This document shows, one piece after another, positions 1 to 8,889 of a stretch of DNA of 38,487 bases (position 1 is the stretch's first letter; each line of letters begins with the position of its first letter). This DNA comes from Planctomicrobium piriforme. GTDB lineage: Bacteria > Planctomycetota > Planctomycetia > Planctomycetales > Planctomycetaceae. Position numbers and translations under genes: made by a program. The DNA is taken from the NCBI GenBank assembly GCA_945860955.1, contig CAMATH010000079.1:1-38487 (forward strand). Reading direction: 5' to 3'. A model generated the notes under the pieces. The model was not told where the DNA came from, made no database searches, and was given only the letters and a program-made list of their open reading frames with translations.

Positions 1-459
1 CTCGGTCGATTCGACCGGGTCGGGCCGGCCTTTTTTGAGCCGGTCCGCCAGCGTGATGCCGTCAATGAACTTAGATACGACAAAACAGGGAAACTGTTCC
101 GTACCGCCGGCATCATACACGGGGACCACATGCGGATTGTCGAGTCCCGCGACCGCCCGCGCTTCCGCAAGATAGGCCACGGCGTCTTCGGGGCGCTGGA
201 TTAGCCGGGCGTGCGGCACTTTCACGGCGACCCGCCGATTCAACTGCTCGTCATACGCCAGATACACCTGCCCGAATCCTCCTTCGCCGAGGAGTCGTTC
301 GACCCGGTAACGGCCGATCCTCTCGGGACATTTCGAATTCGGCCGGGTGGGCGCGGGTTGCGGCTGGTCGTCACCGAAATTCACCTGCACGAATTCGGTC
401 TTTGCCGTTTCTTTTCCGTCCCTTGAGTTGGGGGGAATGCCAAAACGAGATTCGTTCAT
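1..459 (-). CDS. Serine/threonine protein kinase, N-terminal part (runs off left edge)
   Basis: Eukaryotic-like (Hanks-type) protein kinase that would phosphorylate Ser/Thr on partner proteins. The 153 visible codons read from ATG at 459 down to base 1 without a stop. After about 50 residues of variable, Pro/Gln-rich leader comes the start of the kinase fold: the glycine-rich loop GEGGFGQVYLAYD, the ATP-anchoring lysine in RRVAVKVPH, a helix-C stretch with the expected Glu in YLAEARAVAGL, then NPHVVPVYD and the hinge-side strand CFVVSKFIDG. The catalytic HRD and DFG motifs lie outside the window. The ATG at 459 has no strong Shine-Dalgarno sequence; an in-frame ATG at 504 would add 15 residues. 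Kinases of this type are numerous in planctomycetes and often carry C-terminal WD40, TPR or membrane parts, which cannot be seen here. Confidence 0.9.
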   Translation of the reverse strand, partial: MNESRFGIPPNSRDGKETAKTEFVQVNFGDDQPQPAPTRPNSKCPERIGRYRVERLLGEGGFGQVYLAYDEQLNRRVAVKVPHARLIQRPEDAVAYLAEARAVAGLDNPHVVPVYDAGGTEQFPCFVVSKFIDGITLADRLKKGRPDPVESTE

Positions 460-1034
460 GAGCGAAATCTGAGACCGTGCGTCGGTGACAATCTGACGCG
501 GCATAGGATAACCAAGTCACAACCGCGCTCGCTATCGAGCGGCGACCGGCAAGCCCGCGACCGCCAGGGACGGGTTCCCCGGGAGTCGTTTCGGCAATCT
601 CGACCTCCTGTCGCGGCCCTCGGCACCGCAGCGTCGACTCGGCGGTGGCCCCGTACCTCACGACCAGCTTGAGCGGCCTCGATCCCCGACACAGCGGGAC
701 TGTCCGAGCGGCGATGGGTGGAACTTCTCTGGCCGGTCAGTCGTCTGAACTTGCGAAGGAATTGAAGGCCTGATTGGACTCTCGAATCCAGTCGACCGCA
801 ACCCGCCATCGGGAGTCACGAGAATTCCTCTTTGGTTGTACAGTCATTTTTTGGGAGAGACTGTGCTGTCGTGTAAACGCAATGTAAATCCCCAGGAATT
901 TGGACGCGTCACCTGCGAATCGCGATCCAGACGTCGGTGTCAGAATCTGGTCAGTCGCGAATGTGTCTCTGACGGATTGTTCGTACGGTTCACGGCGTCT
1001 GCCTCCGAATCTTCCCGAAACGGGATGGCCCACC
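460..1034. other. Non-coding stretch upstream of kinase
   Basis: About 575 bases without a convincing gene. Several open frames exist on both strands, but their translations are Arg/Ser-rich, resemble no family I recognise and overlap one another. This stretch probably contains the kinase promoter, but no clear -35/-10 pair was identified. Confidence 0.4.
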
Positions 1035-1325
1035 ATGTTTCGATTGGTTTCATGTTCGTTGATTGCCCTGTGGATTTCCCTTCCGGTTCGGGGGGCCGTC
1101 GCATGGGAATCTTCCGAGCCAATGCAGCGAACTCTCCTGACAGCCGAACGGGCTCGCCAATTTTTCAAAGCCCACAACTGCCTCAAGATTCCCCTGAACC
1201 TGGATCAATGGTCTACCGATTCCGCGTCCAACAGGGAACGGGAGTGCGCTGCGGCTGTTTACGAAAGTCAAATTCCCAGACCCCTGTTTTTTTCGAGGAC
1301 ATGTGCGGTTCGGGAATTGCGGTAG
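1035..1325 (+). CDS. Possible small secreted protein, unknown function
   Basis: A 96-residue open frame beginning at an ATG whose first 23 residues look like a Sec signal peptide: a short basic start (MFR), a hydrophobic core (LVSCSLIALWISLP) and a small-residue end (GAVA) before a polar stretch WESSEP. The remainder is polar with three cysteines and no family I recognise. The frame stays open about 45 codons upstream of this ATG, but the signal-peptide-like start is the only persuasive one. There is no good Shine-Dalgarno sequence. The C-terminal third is compositionally dull, so it could be a chance frame or a gene shortened by a frameshift. It lies in the same direction as the porin gene 230 bases downstream. 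Confidence 0.33.
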   Translation: MFRLVSCSLIALWISLPVRGAVAWESSEPMQRTLLTAERARQFFKAHNCLKIPLNLDQWSTDSASNRERECAAAVYESQIPRPLFFSRTCAVRELR

Positions 1326-1556
1326 TTTGGGTTGACCGCATTTTCCTGCCCGCGTCTTCCATACTGGATATGGATGCGTGATCACTCTGTGGGGCATGGA
1401 TCGTTCTTGAGGAGGGGGGTGAAGGGGACTCGATTCGCAGCCATTCGGGAAATGCGGTGAGGCGCCGCGGTTTCACCAAATCTCAATGATTGGGTCTACC
1501 GATAATTACGAATAAGTGGATTTGAGAATCTGTGTCACCCGCGAAACGAGCGTCTC

Positions 1557-3071
1557 ATGATTCGTCGGACCGTCATTTTCGACAGCTTGGCCATTGCGTT
1601 CCTGGTTGTCGGCACCGCATTCTGGTCATTTTCTGAACAAACCGCACGTGGTCAAGAGAGCAGTGAATTCGACGATTCCGAGCCGACGGTCGAAAGTGTG
1701 GCACCAACCACAGAGGAGATCCTTGACCGCCTGAAGCGGACGGAAGACGAAGTCAATCGACTGAAAGAGGCGGCTCCCGTGGAGTCGGATGTACTGTCGA
1801 CATTGAAACAAAAACTGTCACAAGCGAAGGATCCGTCGATCACAACCATTGACGAACAGACTCACAAGTCTCCCGAGAAAAAGGCGGAAGCGAAGGCCAA
1901 GAAGTGGTATGACCGCCTCAGTATTCGTGGCTATGCGCAGTTCCGTTTCAACACCTCGCTGTGGGAAGAAGACGACTCCGCCCCCATTCAGCATACGGGG
2001 GACCGCTCGGTTGGCGACGACCAGAACTTTCTGATTCGTCGTGCGCGGCTCATTCTTTCGGGGGATGTCTCGGACCACCTGTACGTCTATTTGCAGCCCG
2101 ATTTCGCGTCGTCGGTTCCCGGAAGCACAGACGCCAATCTGTACCCGCAGATCCGCGACTGGTACGGCGATCTCTACATTGATCAAGACAAAGTCCACCG
2201 GGTTCGAATCGGACAGTCAAAAGTTCCGTTCGGCTGGGAAAATCTGCAATCCAGCTCCAATCGAATCGCGCTGGATCGTTCAGATTCGATCAACAGCGCC
2301 GTGCGAAACGAGCGCGACTTGGGACTCTTCTATTATTGGACTCCGGAATCGGCGCAAGACCTCTTCAAATTCGTGCTGGACGAAGGACTGAAGGGCTCCG
2401 GCAATTATGGTGTATTCGCATTGGGGGTCTACAACGGGCAGGGGGGATCGCTGGCGGAGCAGAACGATGACCTCCACGCCGTGACCCGGCTTGCGTACCC
2501 GTTTCAGCTTGACGACTGTCAGGTGGTTGAATTGGGTATACAGGCCTATTCCGGCAAATACACTGTCCTCTCGTCGCAGATTCGACCGCTGGGCATTGGC
2601 GCTTTGACGCGACCTGGCGGCACCCTCGAGAATGGCAATCGCGATGGAATTCGAGATGAGCGGGTCGGCGGAACCTTCGTGTGGTATCCCCAGCCGCTGG
2701 GATTTCAGGCCGAATGGAACATCGGCAGTGGCCCCGGACTGAACGACGAGCAGACCGAAGTCGTGGAGCGCTCGCTGACCGGTGGTTACGCGATGGTGTA
2801 CTACCGGTATGTCTCGAATTCGTGGGGGACAATGTTCCCGTTTGCGAAATTCAATTTCTTTCGGGGTGGTTACAAACCCGAACGGAACGCCCCCTACAGC
2901 GATATCAAGGAATTTGAATTCGGGCTGGAGTGGCAATTCAATCCGCAAATGGAACTCACTGCGGAGTATACAATCACCGATCGTACCAACACCATAGCTC
3001 AGACGACCGGCAGATCCTACGGTCAATACGAGGGACACCTTTTGCGCATGCAGTTCCAGATCAACTACTGA
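1557..3071 (+). CDS. OprP/OprO-type phosphate-selective porin
   Basis: Outer-membrane beta-barrel of the Porin_O_P family (phosphate/polyphosphate-selective porins of Pseudomonas are the prototypes), 504 residues, a usual length. Residues 1-33 form a signal peptide. Residues about 50-75 form a short coiled coil (EEILDRLKRTEDEVNRL) typical of planctomycete versions, followed by a Lys/Glu-rich linker. The barrel starts near residue 120 (LSIRGYAQFRFN). Family hallmarks follow: FLIRRARLILSGDV, the turn RDWYGDLYI, the GQSKVPFGWENLQSS segment and NERDLGLF. The protein ends in an aromatic residue (MQFQINY), as barrel proteins recognised by the BAM machinery do. Anion selectivity for phosphate is known only for a few members, so the substrate is an inference. 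It is followed by a transposase remnant, and no phosphate-regulon partner is adjacent. Confidence 0.88.
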   Translation: MIRRTVIFDSLAIAFLVVGTAFWSFSEQTARGQESSEFDDSEPTVESVAPTTEEILDRLKRTEDEVNRLKEAAPVESDVLSTLKQKLSQAKDPSITTIDEQTHKSPEKKAEAKAKKWYDRLSIRGYAQFRFNTSLWEEDDSAPIQHTGDRSVGDDQNFLIRRARLILSGDVSDHLYVYLQPDFASSVPGSTDANLYPQIRDWYGDLYIDQDKVHRVRIGQSKVPFGWENLQSSSNRIALDRSDSINSAVRNERDLGLFYYWTPESAQDLFKFVLDEGLKGSGNYGVFALGVYNGQGGSLAEQNDDLHAVTRLAYPFQLDDCQVVELGIQAYSGKYTVLSSQIRPLGIGALTRPGGTLENGNRDGIRDERVGGTFVWYPQPLGFQAEWNIGSGPGLNDEQTEVVERSLTGGYAMVYYRYVSNSWGTMFPFAKFNFFRGGYKPERNAPYSDIKEFEFGLEWQFNPQMELTAEYTITDRTNTIAQTTGRSYGQYEGHLLRMQFQINY

Positions 3072-3163
3072 AAGAGTTGGCATGCGCCCATGCTCCTCCG
3101 GGCGTGCAATGTCAGCAGTGCGGCAGGGGCGGAAGATGCGGGCCACCCAAAAAACATCAAGCA

Positions 3164-3534
3164 ATGTTTCCCGGCAACACGGCCGATGTCTCGACCGAGC
3201 AGGGAATCGTCACGGAAATGGAGGCATGTTATGGAAAGACGGATCCCGTGTGGGTGATGGATCGCGGCATGGTCAGCCCGAAGAACTTCGAGTTTTTTCG
3301 TGAGGGAGGACGGAAGTATCTGGTCGGACGAGGAACTGTGGAAGACGTACATGCAACTGACGGAGGCGGAAGCCGCTGGGGCAGATCTGTCAGCAGGCCG
3401 GCCTGGGAAATGAACCGCGGCGAGTGCTGGCGGAATTCTCCGAGGTCCAACTCATCAACGTGATCCTGCCGACCCGGGAGGGGCACCCGTTGGGAATTAA
3501 GGACTTACGTCGACAGTTGGGGAAGTTGGGTTAG
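3164..3534 (+). pseudogene. Decayed IS1634-like (IS4 superfamily) transposase remnant
   Basis: Three short blocks resemble consecutive parts of an IS1634-type DDE transposase but lie in different frames with the intervening segments missing. Block 1 (3164-3320) reads FPGNTADVSTEQGIV, then VWVMDRGMVSPKNFEFF and KYLVG, the strand carrying the second catalytic Asp. Block 2 (3327-3374) reads DEELWKTYMQLTEAEAA, which contains the catalytic-Glu region. Block 3 (3376-3534) reads LGQICQQAGLGNEPRRV and VQLINVILPTREG up to a TAG, the usual C-terminal part. Two internal deletions joined these blocks, and the N-terminal half is absent, so no functional protein can be made. I did not find terminal inverted repeats. 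Confidence 0.75.
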
Positions 3535-3733
3535 ATCCGGTCGCGTGACGTATTCAGCGGCAGCTTGATACCGATTCCAAAATTCCCGACATTCCCACCT
3601 ACAGTTGACGCCGGACTCCTGTCGACATAAAAATCAGAGTCTGTTGATGGGTGTCGAGTTTTCCGGATGGACCGGTGGCGACAGGTGTTGCCGCTCCCGC
3701 AACGGTTTCACAGTCGGTGCTGAGGATCAGTCG

Positions 3734-5113
3734 ATGTTGAGAATTCACTCGGGGTCAACCGGTCGCTATTGCGACGGACTGTCGCGACGGAATTTCGTTC
3801 AACTCGGTGTCGCCGGGATGGGAATGGCTGGTCTCCCCGCCATCCTGCAGGCCCGCGAAGAATCGGCCCAGCGGGGCATCACCGGCAAAAAAACGTCCGT
3901 GATTCTGATCTGGCTCGACGGTGGTCCCGGCCACATGGACATGTACGATATGAAGCCGGAAGCGCCGGCTGAATATCGGGGTCTGTGGAATCCGATTCGC
4001 ACCAACGTCGAAGGATTCGAGATCACGGAATTGTTCCCGTTGCAGGCGCAGCGGGCCGACAGGTTTTCAATTGTTCGTTCACTGTATCACAATAACGGAG
4101 ACCATTTTGCCGGCGGCCACCACATGCTCACGGGGCGGGGTGGTGCCAGCGGTGCCGACACGCCGGGGAAATACCCCTTCGTCGGTGCGATGGCGACTGC
4201 CGCCGTTGGGGCACGTCGGCCGGGAATTCCTGCTCATTGCGCAGTTCCCTACGCCTCCAGCATTGGGTTGCGTCCCGGCTATTTCGGTGCGAATTACGTC
4301 GGCATCCAGCACAACCCGTTCGAAACCGACGGCGACCCGAATTCGCCCAACTTTCAGGTTCAGAACATCCAGCTCGCGTCGGGATTGTCGCTGGAACGTC
4401 TGCAAGACCGGCAGGGACTCAGTCAGTTCTTCGATAAACTCCGGCGTGACACCGATTCCCGCGGAACGCTGGCGGCGATGGATCGGTTTGAACAACAGGC
4501 GTACGACATGGTGACGGGCGAACAGGCTCGTCGGGCGTTCGATATCAATTCCGAAGACCCGCGTCTCCGTGACCGGTATGGTCGCAGTAACTGGGGACAA
4601 AGCACGCTGTTGGCCCGCCGACTGGTTGAAGCGGGTTCGACTTGGGTGACCGTTCACTTTGGGGGATGGGATCATCACTGGGATCTGAAATCGGGGATGG
4701 AAAACTATCTCCCGATGGTCGATCAAGCGGTCGCCGCTCTGTTCGATGATCTGACGCTGCGAGGAATGTACGACGACGTACTGGTCGTGCTGTGTGGCGA
4801 ATTCAGCCGCACTCCCCGGATGAATGACGGAGGGAATGGCGGTCCACCATTGAGCAAGGGAACACCCGGCCGCGACCATTGGGGCAACGCGATGTTCTGC
4901 CTGCTGGGTGGCGGTGGCGTGAAGGGGGGCCGGATTGTCGGATCCACCAACCGGCTGGGAGAATCCCCGAAAGATCACCCCCTCAAGCCATCCGACATTC
5001 ACCACACAATTTACCAGGTGCTGGGTGTGGACCCGAACTTGAGTTTCCTCAACCACGCCGGGCGACCAATCACAGCGCTGGAACCGGGCGCGGTGATCGA
5101 ACAACTTCTCTAA
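3734..5113 (+). CDS. DUF1501 family exported protein (Tat leader)
   Basis: DUF1501 protein of 459 residues. The family has an alkaline-phosphatase/sulfatase-like fold and is abundant in planctomycetes; its reaction is not established. A twin-arginine leader is visible near the N terminus (SRRNFVQLGVAGMGMAG, Arg 18-19), so export folded via Tat is likely. Family motifs in order: VILIWLDGGPGHMDMYDMKP, NGDHFAGGHHMLTGR, the YFGANYVGIQHNPF region, VTVHFGGWDHHWD, VLCGEFSRTPRMN and GRDHWGNAMFCLLGGGGVKGG. These hold the His/Asp residues expected to bind metal. The open frame extends 43 codons upstream, but the ATG at 3734 places the Tat motif where it is normally found. Unlike most DUF1501 genes it is not beside a DUF1549/DUF1553 gene; the preceding sequence is the transposase remnant, which may mark loss of a partner. 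Confidence 0.88.
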   Translation: MLRIHSGSTGRYCDGLSRRNFVQLGVAGMGMAGLPAILQAREESAQRGITGKKTSVILIWLDGGPGHMDMYDMKPEAPAEYRGLWNPIRTNVEGFEITELFPLQAQRADRFSIVRSLYHNNGDHFAGGHHMLTGRGGASGADTPGKYPFVGAMATAAVGARRPGIPAHCAVPYASSIGLRPGYFGANYVGIQHNPFETDGDPNSPNFQVQNIQLASGLSLERLQDRQGLSQFFDKLRRDTDSRGTLAAMDRFEQQAYDMVTGEQARRAFDINSEDPRLRDRYGRSNWGQSTLLARRLVEAGSTWVTVHFGGWDHHWDLKSGMENYLPMVDQAVAALFDDLTLRGMYDDVLVVLCGEFSRTPRMNDGGNGGPPLSKGTPGRDHWGNAMFCLLGGGGVKGGRIVGSTNRLGESPKDHPLKPSDIHHTIYQVLGVDPNLSFLNHAGRPITALEPGAVIEQLL

Positions 5114-5215
5114 CCGGTCGAGTCGCCGTGGCGAAGATGCCGATAAGAGAGTGAGTCCCGGGTTCCGCGTATTCCCTCCGAACCGGGAGGCCTCGAATGG
5201 AAGCAGTTCTTCGCC

Positions 5216-6037
5216 ATGAGCGCATCGTCTGACGTCGCCGAGTTGCGCCGCCGCGTCGCCGATCTCGAACGGCAGTTGCTGCAGGCCCAGAAACTCACCA
5301 CCGTGGGGGAACTCGCCTCGTCGATCACCCACGAGTTCAATAACGTTCTCACAACGGTGATCAACTACGCGAAGCTCGGCATGCGCCACAAGGATGATGC
5401 GTCACGCGATAAGGCGTTTGACAAGATCCTGGCGGCGGGCCAGCGGGCGAGTCGCATCACCACGGGGCTGCTTTCCTACGCGCGACGGGGGACAGAACGA
5501 CGGGAAGCGACCGATCTCGTGAAGCTCGTCACCGACGTGCTGATTCTGGTGGAGAAGGATCTGGAACACCACCGCGTGCGATTGGAACTCAAGATCGAAT
5601 CCCAACCGGTCCCCAGCGAGGTCAATGCCGGCCAGATTCAACAAGTGATGTTGAACCTGCTGGTCAACGCACGACAGGCGATGGCCAATGGCGGCGTTTT
5701 GACCGTGGTGGTCCGGGGAGACGCCAAAGCGGGACTGGCCGAGATTTCGGTACGCGATACTGGCCCCGGCATTCCGCCGGATGTTCTCACCAAATTGTTT
5801 CAACCGTTTTTCACCACCAAACAGGCGGATGAAAAAGGGCAGGGGGGGAATGGGCTGGGGTTGTCGCTCTGCCGAGAGGTCGTCGAGTCGCACACCGGTC
5901 GGATCACGGTGCAAAGTCGACTCGGAGAGGGGACGACGTTTAGTGTGACGCTGCCCCTGGCGGCCGCCGCAGTCGAATTGTCTCCCGCGGCGGCAGTTTT
6001 GCAACGGCGCGGTCGGTCGGTGGCGCGTGCGGGCTGA
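5216..6037 (+). CDS. Short soluble sensor histidine kinase (NtrB-like core)
   Basis: A 273-residue histidine kinase made of little more than the catalytic core. Residues 5-28 are a coiled coil (ELRRRVADLERQLLQAQ). The dimerisation/phosphoacceptor domain follows, with H-box ASSITHEFNNVLT (His39). The ATPase domain carries the N-box (QVMLNLLVNARQAM), G1 (DTGPGIP), F-box (LFQPFFTTK) and G2 (GNGLGLSL). No transmembrane segment and no PAS, GAF or other sensing domain are present, so input must come through a partner or the coiled coil. The C-terminal 20 residues are Ala/Arg-rich. No response regulator is adjacent; the upstream neighbour is the DUF1501 gene 102 bases away. The start ATG has only a weak upstream purine stretch. 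Autophosphorylation is well supported, the pathway unknown. Confidence 0.9.
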   Translation: MSASSDVAELRRRVADLERQLLQAQKLTTVGELASSITHEFNNVLTTVINYAKLGMRHKDDASRDKAFDKILAAGQRASRITTGLLSYARRGTERREATDLVKLVTDVLILVEKDLEHHRVRLELKIESQPVPSEVNAGQIQQVMLNLLVNARQAMANGGVLTVVVRGDAKAGLAEISVRDTGPGIPPDVLTKLFQPFFTTKQADEKGQGGNGLGLSLCREVVESHTGRITVQSRLGEGTTFSVTLPLAAAAVELSPAAAVLQRRGRSVARAG

Positions 6038-6055
6038 GTCGGACGAGCGTCCGTA

Positions 6056-6077
6056 GCGTGGATTTTATACTCCACGC
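6056..6077. repeat. Hairpin after histidine kinase gene
   Basis: Inverted repeat GCGTGGA - 8-base loop - TCCACGC, 19 bases downstream of the kinase stop and in the gap between two convergent genes. There is no T-tract, so it is a weak terminator candidate. The same stem sequence occurs at 22048-22067. Confidence 0.5.
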
Positions 6078-6245
6078 AATCATCAAATCGTTCGGCCATT
6101 TGGTGGACGACTTGGCATGGGAGTCATCGGCTGCCCCCAGTGCGTCGTTTTGACGGTGGAGGCACAGCGGGGGCAGTCTTTCGGAGAAAGACGCCTAGGT
6201 TGCGAGAGCGCGGCCCGTTGTGCGAACGGTTGTTGTGGGCCGTCG

Positions 6246-8711
6246 TTATTTTGCTGCCGACGCTGCGAGATCGGCTTCTCCCCAACCCGATGCCAGGCCC
6301 GCATGCACGGCGGCGGCATCGGTGACTTTCATCTGCTTGGGCAACATCGCCTTGACCAGGTTTCCCCGGTCGAGTCGCGCCGCCCGGGCGGCGACCTGGA
6401 ACAGTCCATCCTCGCGCAGCGATTCCAACTGAATCGCGTGGACAAACTGCATCGCCAGCTCCACCTTGCCCGCGTCAACCATTCGACAGGCGATTCGTAA
6501 CGCGTCTTCCTGCATCTCGCCACTCTCGGCGATATGCGAGTTGACCTGTCCTACCGCCTGGACGATGTCTCCCCGTTCACACAATTGTTCAATGACCAAA
6601 GGCAGAACCCGCAACGCTTCGGACGCTTCCGCTTCCCGCGCGCGGTCAGCCTTCTCCGTGCGAATCGACTGGGCTTTCGCCGCGTCTCCGGCCCGTTCGA
6701 ATGCGTACGCTGCCAGTGGAGGAAGCGCGGAACTCAAGAGTGGCGCGCGATCGTTTTCGTCGCTGTTTCCATCCAACGTCAGGATTTCCTTCCAAGCCTC
6801 GACAGGCAGTCCCATATCAATCGCCTGTGCCAGCAGGTCGATTTCCCCGTGGAATCGCAACTTGGCCCCTTTGTCGAGATCCTTCAGCCGTTCGCGGAAC
6901 CTGGCGAGTTCGCGACGTACCTGATCATCATTCTGAAGGTTCAACTGTTTCTTCAAATCCTTTTTCAAGGATTCCAATTGCGGGCCATCCTGGAGAGCGT
7001 TGTTGGACTGCACGACGATCATGCCCGGTCCGACACCCCGCAACAATCGCAATCCCGTGGAAATGGTCTTCCAGGCGTCGGCTGCCTGTTTCTGGCCCAT
7101 CTGAATGCGAGCGATCTCGGCCGCGGCACGGGCTCCCTGGAGTGCGGGAATGCCATCCACAACCTTCGCGTCCAATACCGATTTGGCATTCGTCAACCGG
7201 GGAGCGGTCGTGGCGGGAATCGCCTGCAGCCCCTCGATCGCGCTCGCGAGAAGTTTCTTTCCGGCGTCGACATTTTTCGCATCGAACTGCAACGACGCGA
7301 CCCGCGCGGCATGCCGCACTTTGCCAGCCGACGACAACACCGAAGTCAATTTGTGGATCCGGGCCAGGTCCGCGGCGGGATTCGACGCCAATTCAGTTCT
7401 TCCCCAAGCTTCTGCGAACGCCAAAACCGCCTCGTCCCGCGCGATCGCGTCGGTCGTCTGGGTCGCCCACGATTCGGCGTCGTCCCAGCGGTTCTGGCCG
7501 CAGAGCATCAGGGTGACGCCCGTTTCCAGCGGTGCCTGCCAGTCTCCCGCTGCCCGGCCGGGCAGTTTCGTGTCGACATTGAACGTCCCCGCGAGGTTGA
7601 CCACTTGCAGAACGGCTGAGAGCTGTTCGACGAGGTGAGCCGCCCGGTGTTCGGCGAGCAGTTCACGAGCCGACTTCGCATCACCGGAGGATGCCATCAG
7701 CGCCGCGGCCGCCATGGCCGACTCGGTCGCGAACCGTCCACGTTTTGGCAGCGTGGGCGTCAGTTGTTTGAGTTGAGCGATCGTGCCAGCCAACTCCCCC
7801 TCGCCCTTCGTCCGGGATCTCCAACCATACAGCGCGAGCGGGGGAATCGCCTCGTAGGGGGACTGCGCATTCACCTTTTTGAGCTGTTCGAGCTGGTCTT
7901 TCGTCGCGGCCAAATCCCCGACGTGACCGTAAGCGATCGCCGTCATCCGCCGCCCGTACGCTTTCTTGATGCTCGGTGACTGGAGCGCAGTTTCGATCGA
8001 TTTACTGAGAGCCTCTTTGAGCGCGTCGGCCCGTTCATTACCGGCGACATCGGCTTTGGGGGCTGGCACATCCGCCGGCCCGCGGAAGTCAAGTTCGGCG
8101 CCATCATCCCTCGGCTGGCCTGCCTGTCTCGACCCTGCCACGCCCGGGGGCGGGACCGGTGCAGGCATCGTTGTCGGAGCTTGCAGACTGTTGAGATACC
8201 AAATCGTTCCCCCTGCGGCGGCAAGCACAACCGTCCCAACGGCCGCGTACAACGTCGTCAACGATTTGGGCTTTGGCGGCGGGGGGGGAGGTGCCTCTTC
8301 CTTCTTCGGTGCCTTCACTGTGAATACCGGCACCATACACTGCGGATTGCTGCAGCGGACCGATTGACCGGCGACCTTGGGCGAAGCGTAGCCCACGGTC
8401 TCGCACATCGGACACTTCACTTCGAACGACTTCCCCGCTGTCGGACGAGGGGACAGCGCGATCGCCTTTGCGGCGATCGACGGATCGACACCAAAGGGAT
8501 CGTCATCGGCGGGGGCAGCCGAGCGACCACCCGATTGCCCCGTCGGTTTCCCGGCTCCGGTTCCCGACTTGCCACCGGCCCCTCGTGATCCAGAGGCGGT
8601 CGGTTGCGCCGGGGGCGCGCCCGCCTTCATGGGCGACCCGCAAAACGGGCATTCCGCCGCATCCTCGTCAAGTACCGACTGCTTGCAGGTGGGACAGGTG
8701 AGAAGGTCCAT
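6246..8711 (-). CDS. Zinc-ribbon, single-pass membrane protein with long helical repeat domain
   Basis: An 821-residue protein of unknown function, of a type seen in planctomycetes. The N terminus has a zinc ribbon (CPTC at 6-9, CPFC at 21-24). A Gly/Ala/Pro-rich linker leads to a second Cys cluster (CPMC, then CSNPQC) at about 100-130. A Lys/Pro-rich segment precedes one transmembrane helix at about 150-172 (LYAAVGTVVLAAAGGTIWYL). The remaining 630 residues are Ala-rich helices resembling TPR/SEL1 or HEAT-type solenoids (for example AAEIARIQMGQKQAADAWKT) and would lie on the other side of the membrane from the ribbons. The ATG at 8711 is preceded by GAGG at a suitable distance. It converges with the histidine kinase gene. 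A scaffold role is plausible but unproven. Confidence 0.85.
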   Translation of the reverse strand: MDLLTCPTCKQSVLDEDAAECPFCGSPMKAGAPPAQPTASGSRGAGGKSGTGAGKPTGQSGGRSAAPADDDPFGVDPSIAAKAIALSPRPTAGKSFEVKCPMCETVGYASPKVAGQSVRCSNPQCMVPVFTVKAPKKEEAPPPPPPKPKSLTTLYAAVGTVVLAAAGGTIWYLNSLQAPTTMPAPVPPPGVAGSRQAGQPRDDGAELDFRGPADVPAPKADVAGNERADALKEALSKSIETALQSPSIKKAYGRRMTAIAYGHVGDLAATKDQLEQLKKVNAQSPYEAIPPLALYGWRSRTKGEGELAGTIAQLKQLTPTLPKRGRFATESAMAAAALMASSGDAKSARELLAEHRAAHLVEQLSAVLQVVNLAGTFNVDTKLPGRAAGDWQAPLETGVTLMLCGQNRWDDAESWATQTTDAIARDEAVLAFAEAWGRTELASNPAADLARIHKLTSVLSSAGKVRHAARVASLQFDAKNVDAGKKLLASAIEGLQAIPATTAPRLTNAKSVLDAKVVDGIPALQGARAAAEIARIQMGQKQAADAWKTISTGLRLLRGVGPGMIVVQSNNALQDGPQLESLKKDLKKQLNLQNDDQVRRELARFRERLKDLDKGAKLRFHGEIDLLAQAIDMGLPVEAWKEILTLDGNSDENDRAPLLSSALPPLAAYAFERAGDAAKAQSIRTEKADRAREAEASEALRVLPLVIEQLCERGDIVQAVGQVNSHIAESGEMQEDALRIACRMVDAGKVELAMQFVHAIQLESLREDGLFQVAARAARLDRGNLVKAMLPKQMKVTDAAAVHAGLASGWGEADLAASAAK

Positions 8712-8889
8712 GGGCCTCGGGCGGAAGCGTGTTCCGGATGATTGGTTTTGGGGGTGATCTGCTCACGGGGAGCATATCCCGCGGGGGGGTTGACTGGCTA
8801 GGGCGACCGCGGGTGGAAAGGTGACATGCGGGACGAATCGTGACTAAGAAAACAATGAATTCGACGGTCGTGGAGCGAGTAAAGTTCCC

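Noticed and set aside
459-504. Upstream ATG (504) as start of the Ser/Thr kinase
   Set aside because: Adds 15 unremarkable residues and has no better ribosome-binding site than the ATG at 459; kept only as an alternative.
836-1381. 181-codon plus-strand frame in the gap before the porin
   Set aside because: Out of frame with the only signal-peptide-like start in the region, and compositionally non-coding.
2280-3164. 294-codon minus-strand open frame opposite the porin
   Set aside because: Antisense to a well-supported porin. Its N-terminal residues (VARIFRPCRTADIARP) come from the intergenic sequence after the porin and may reflect a dispersed repeat, but I could not support a gene.
4079-5389. 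436-codon minus-strand open frame opposite the first DUF1501 gene
   Set aside because: Antisense shadow of the DUF1501 gene: the sense strand has clear family motifs, and the antisense translation has no recognisable domain.
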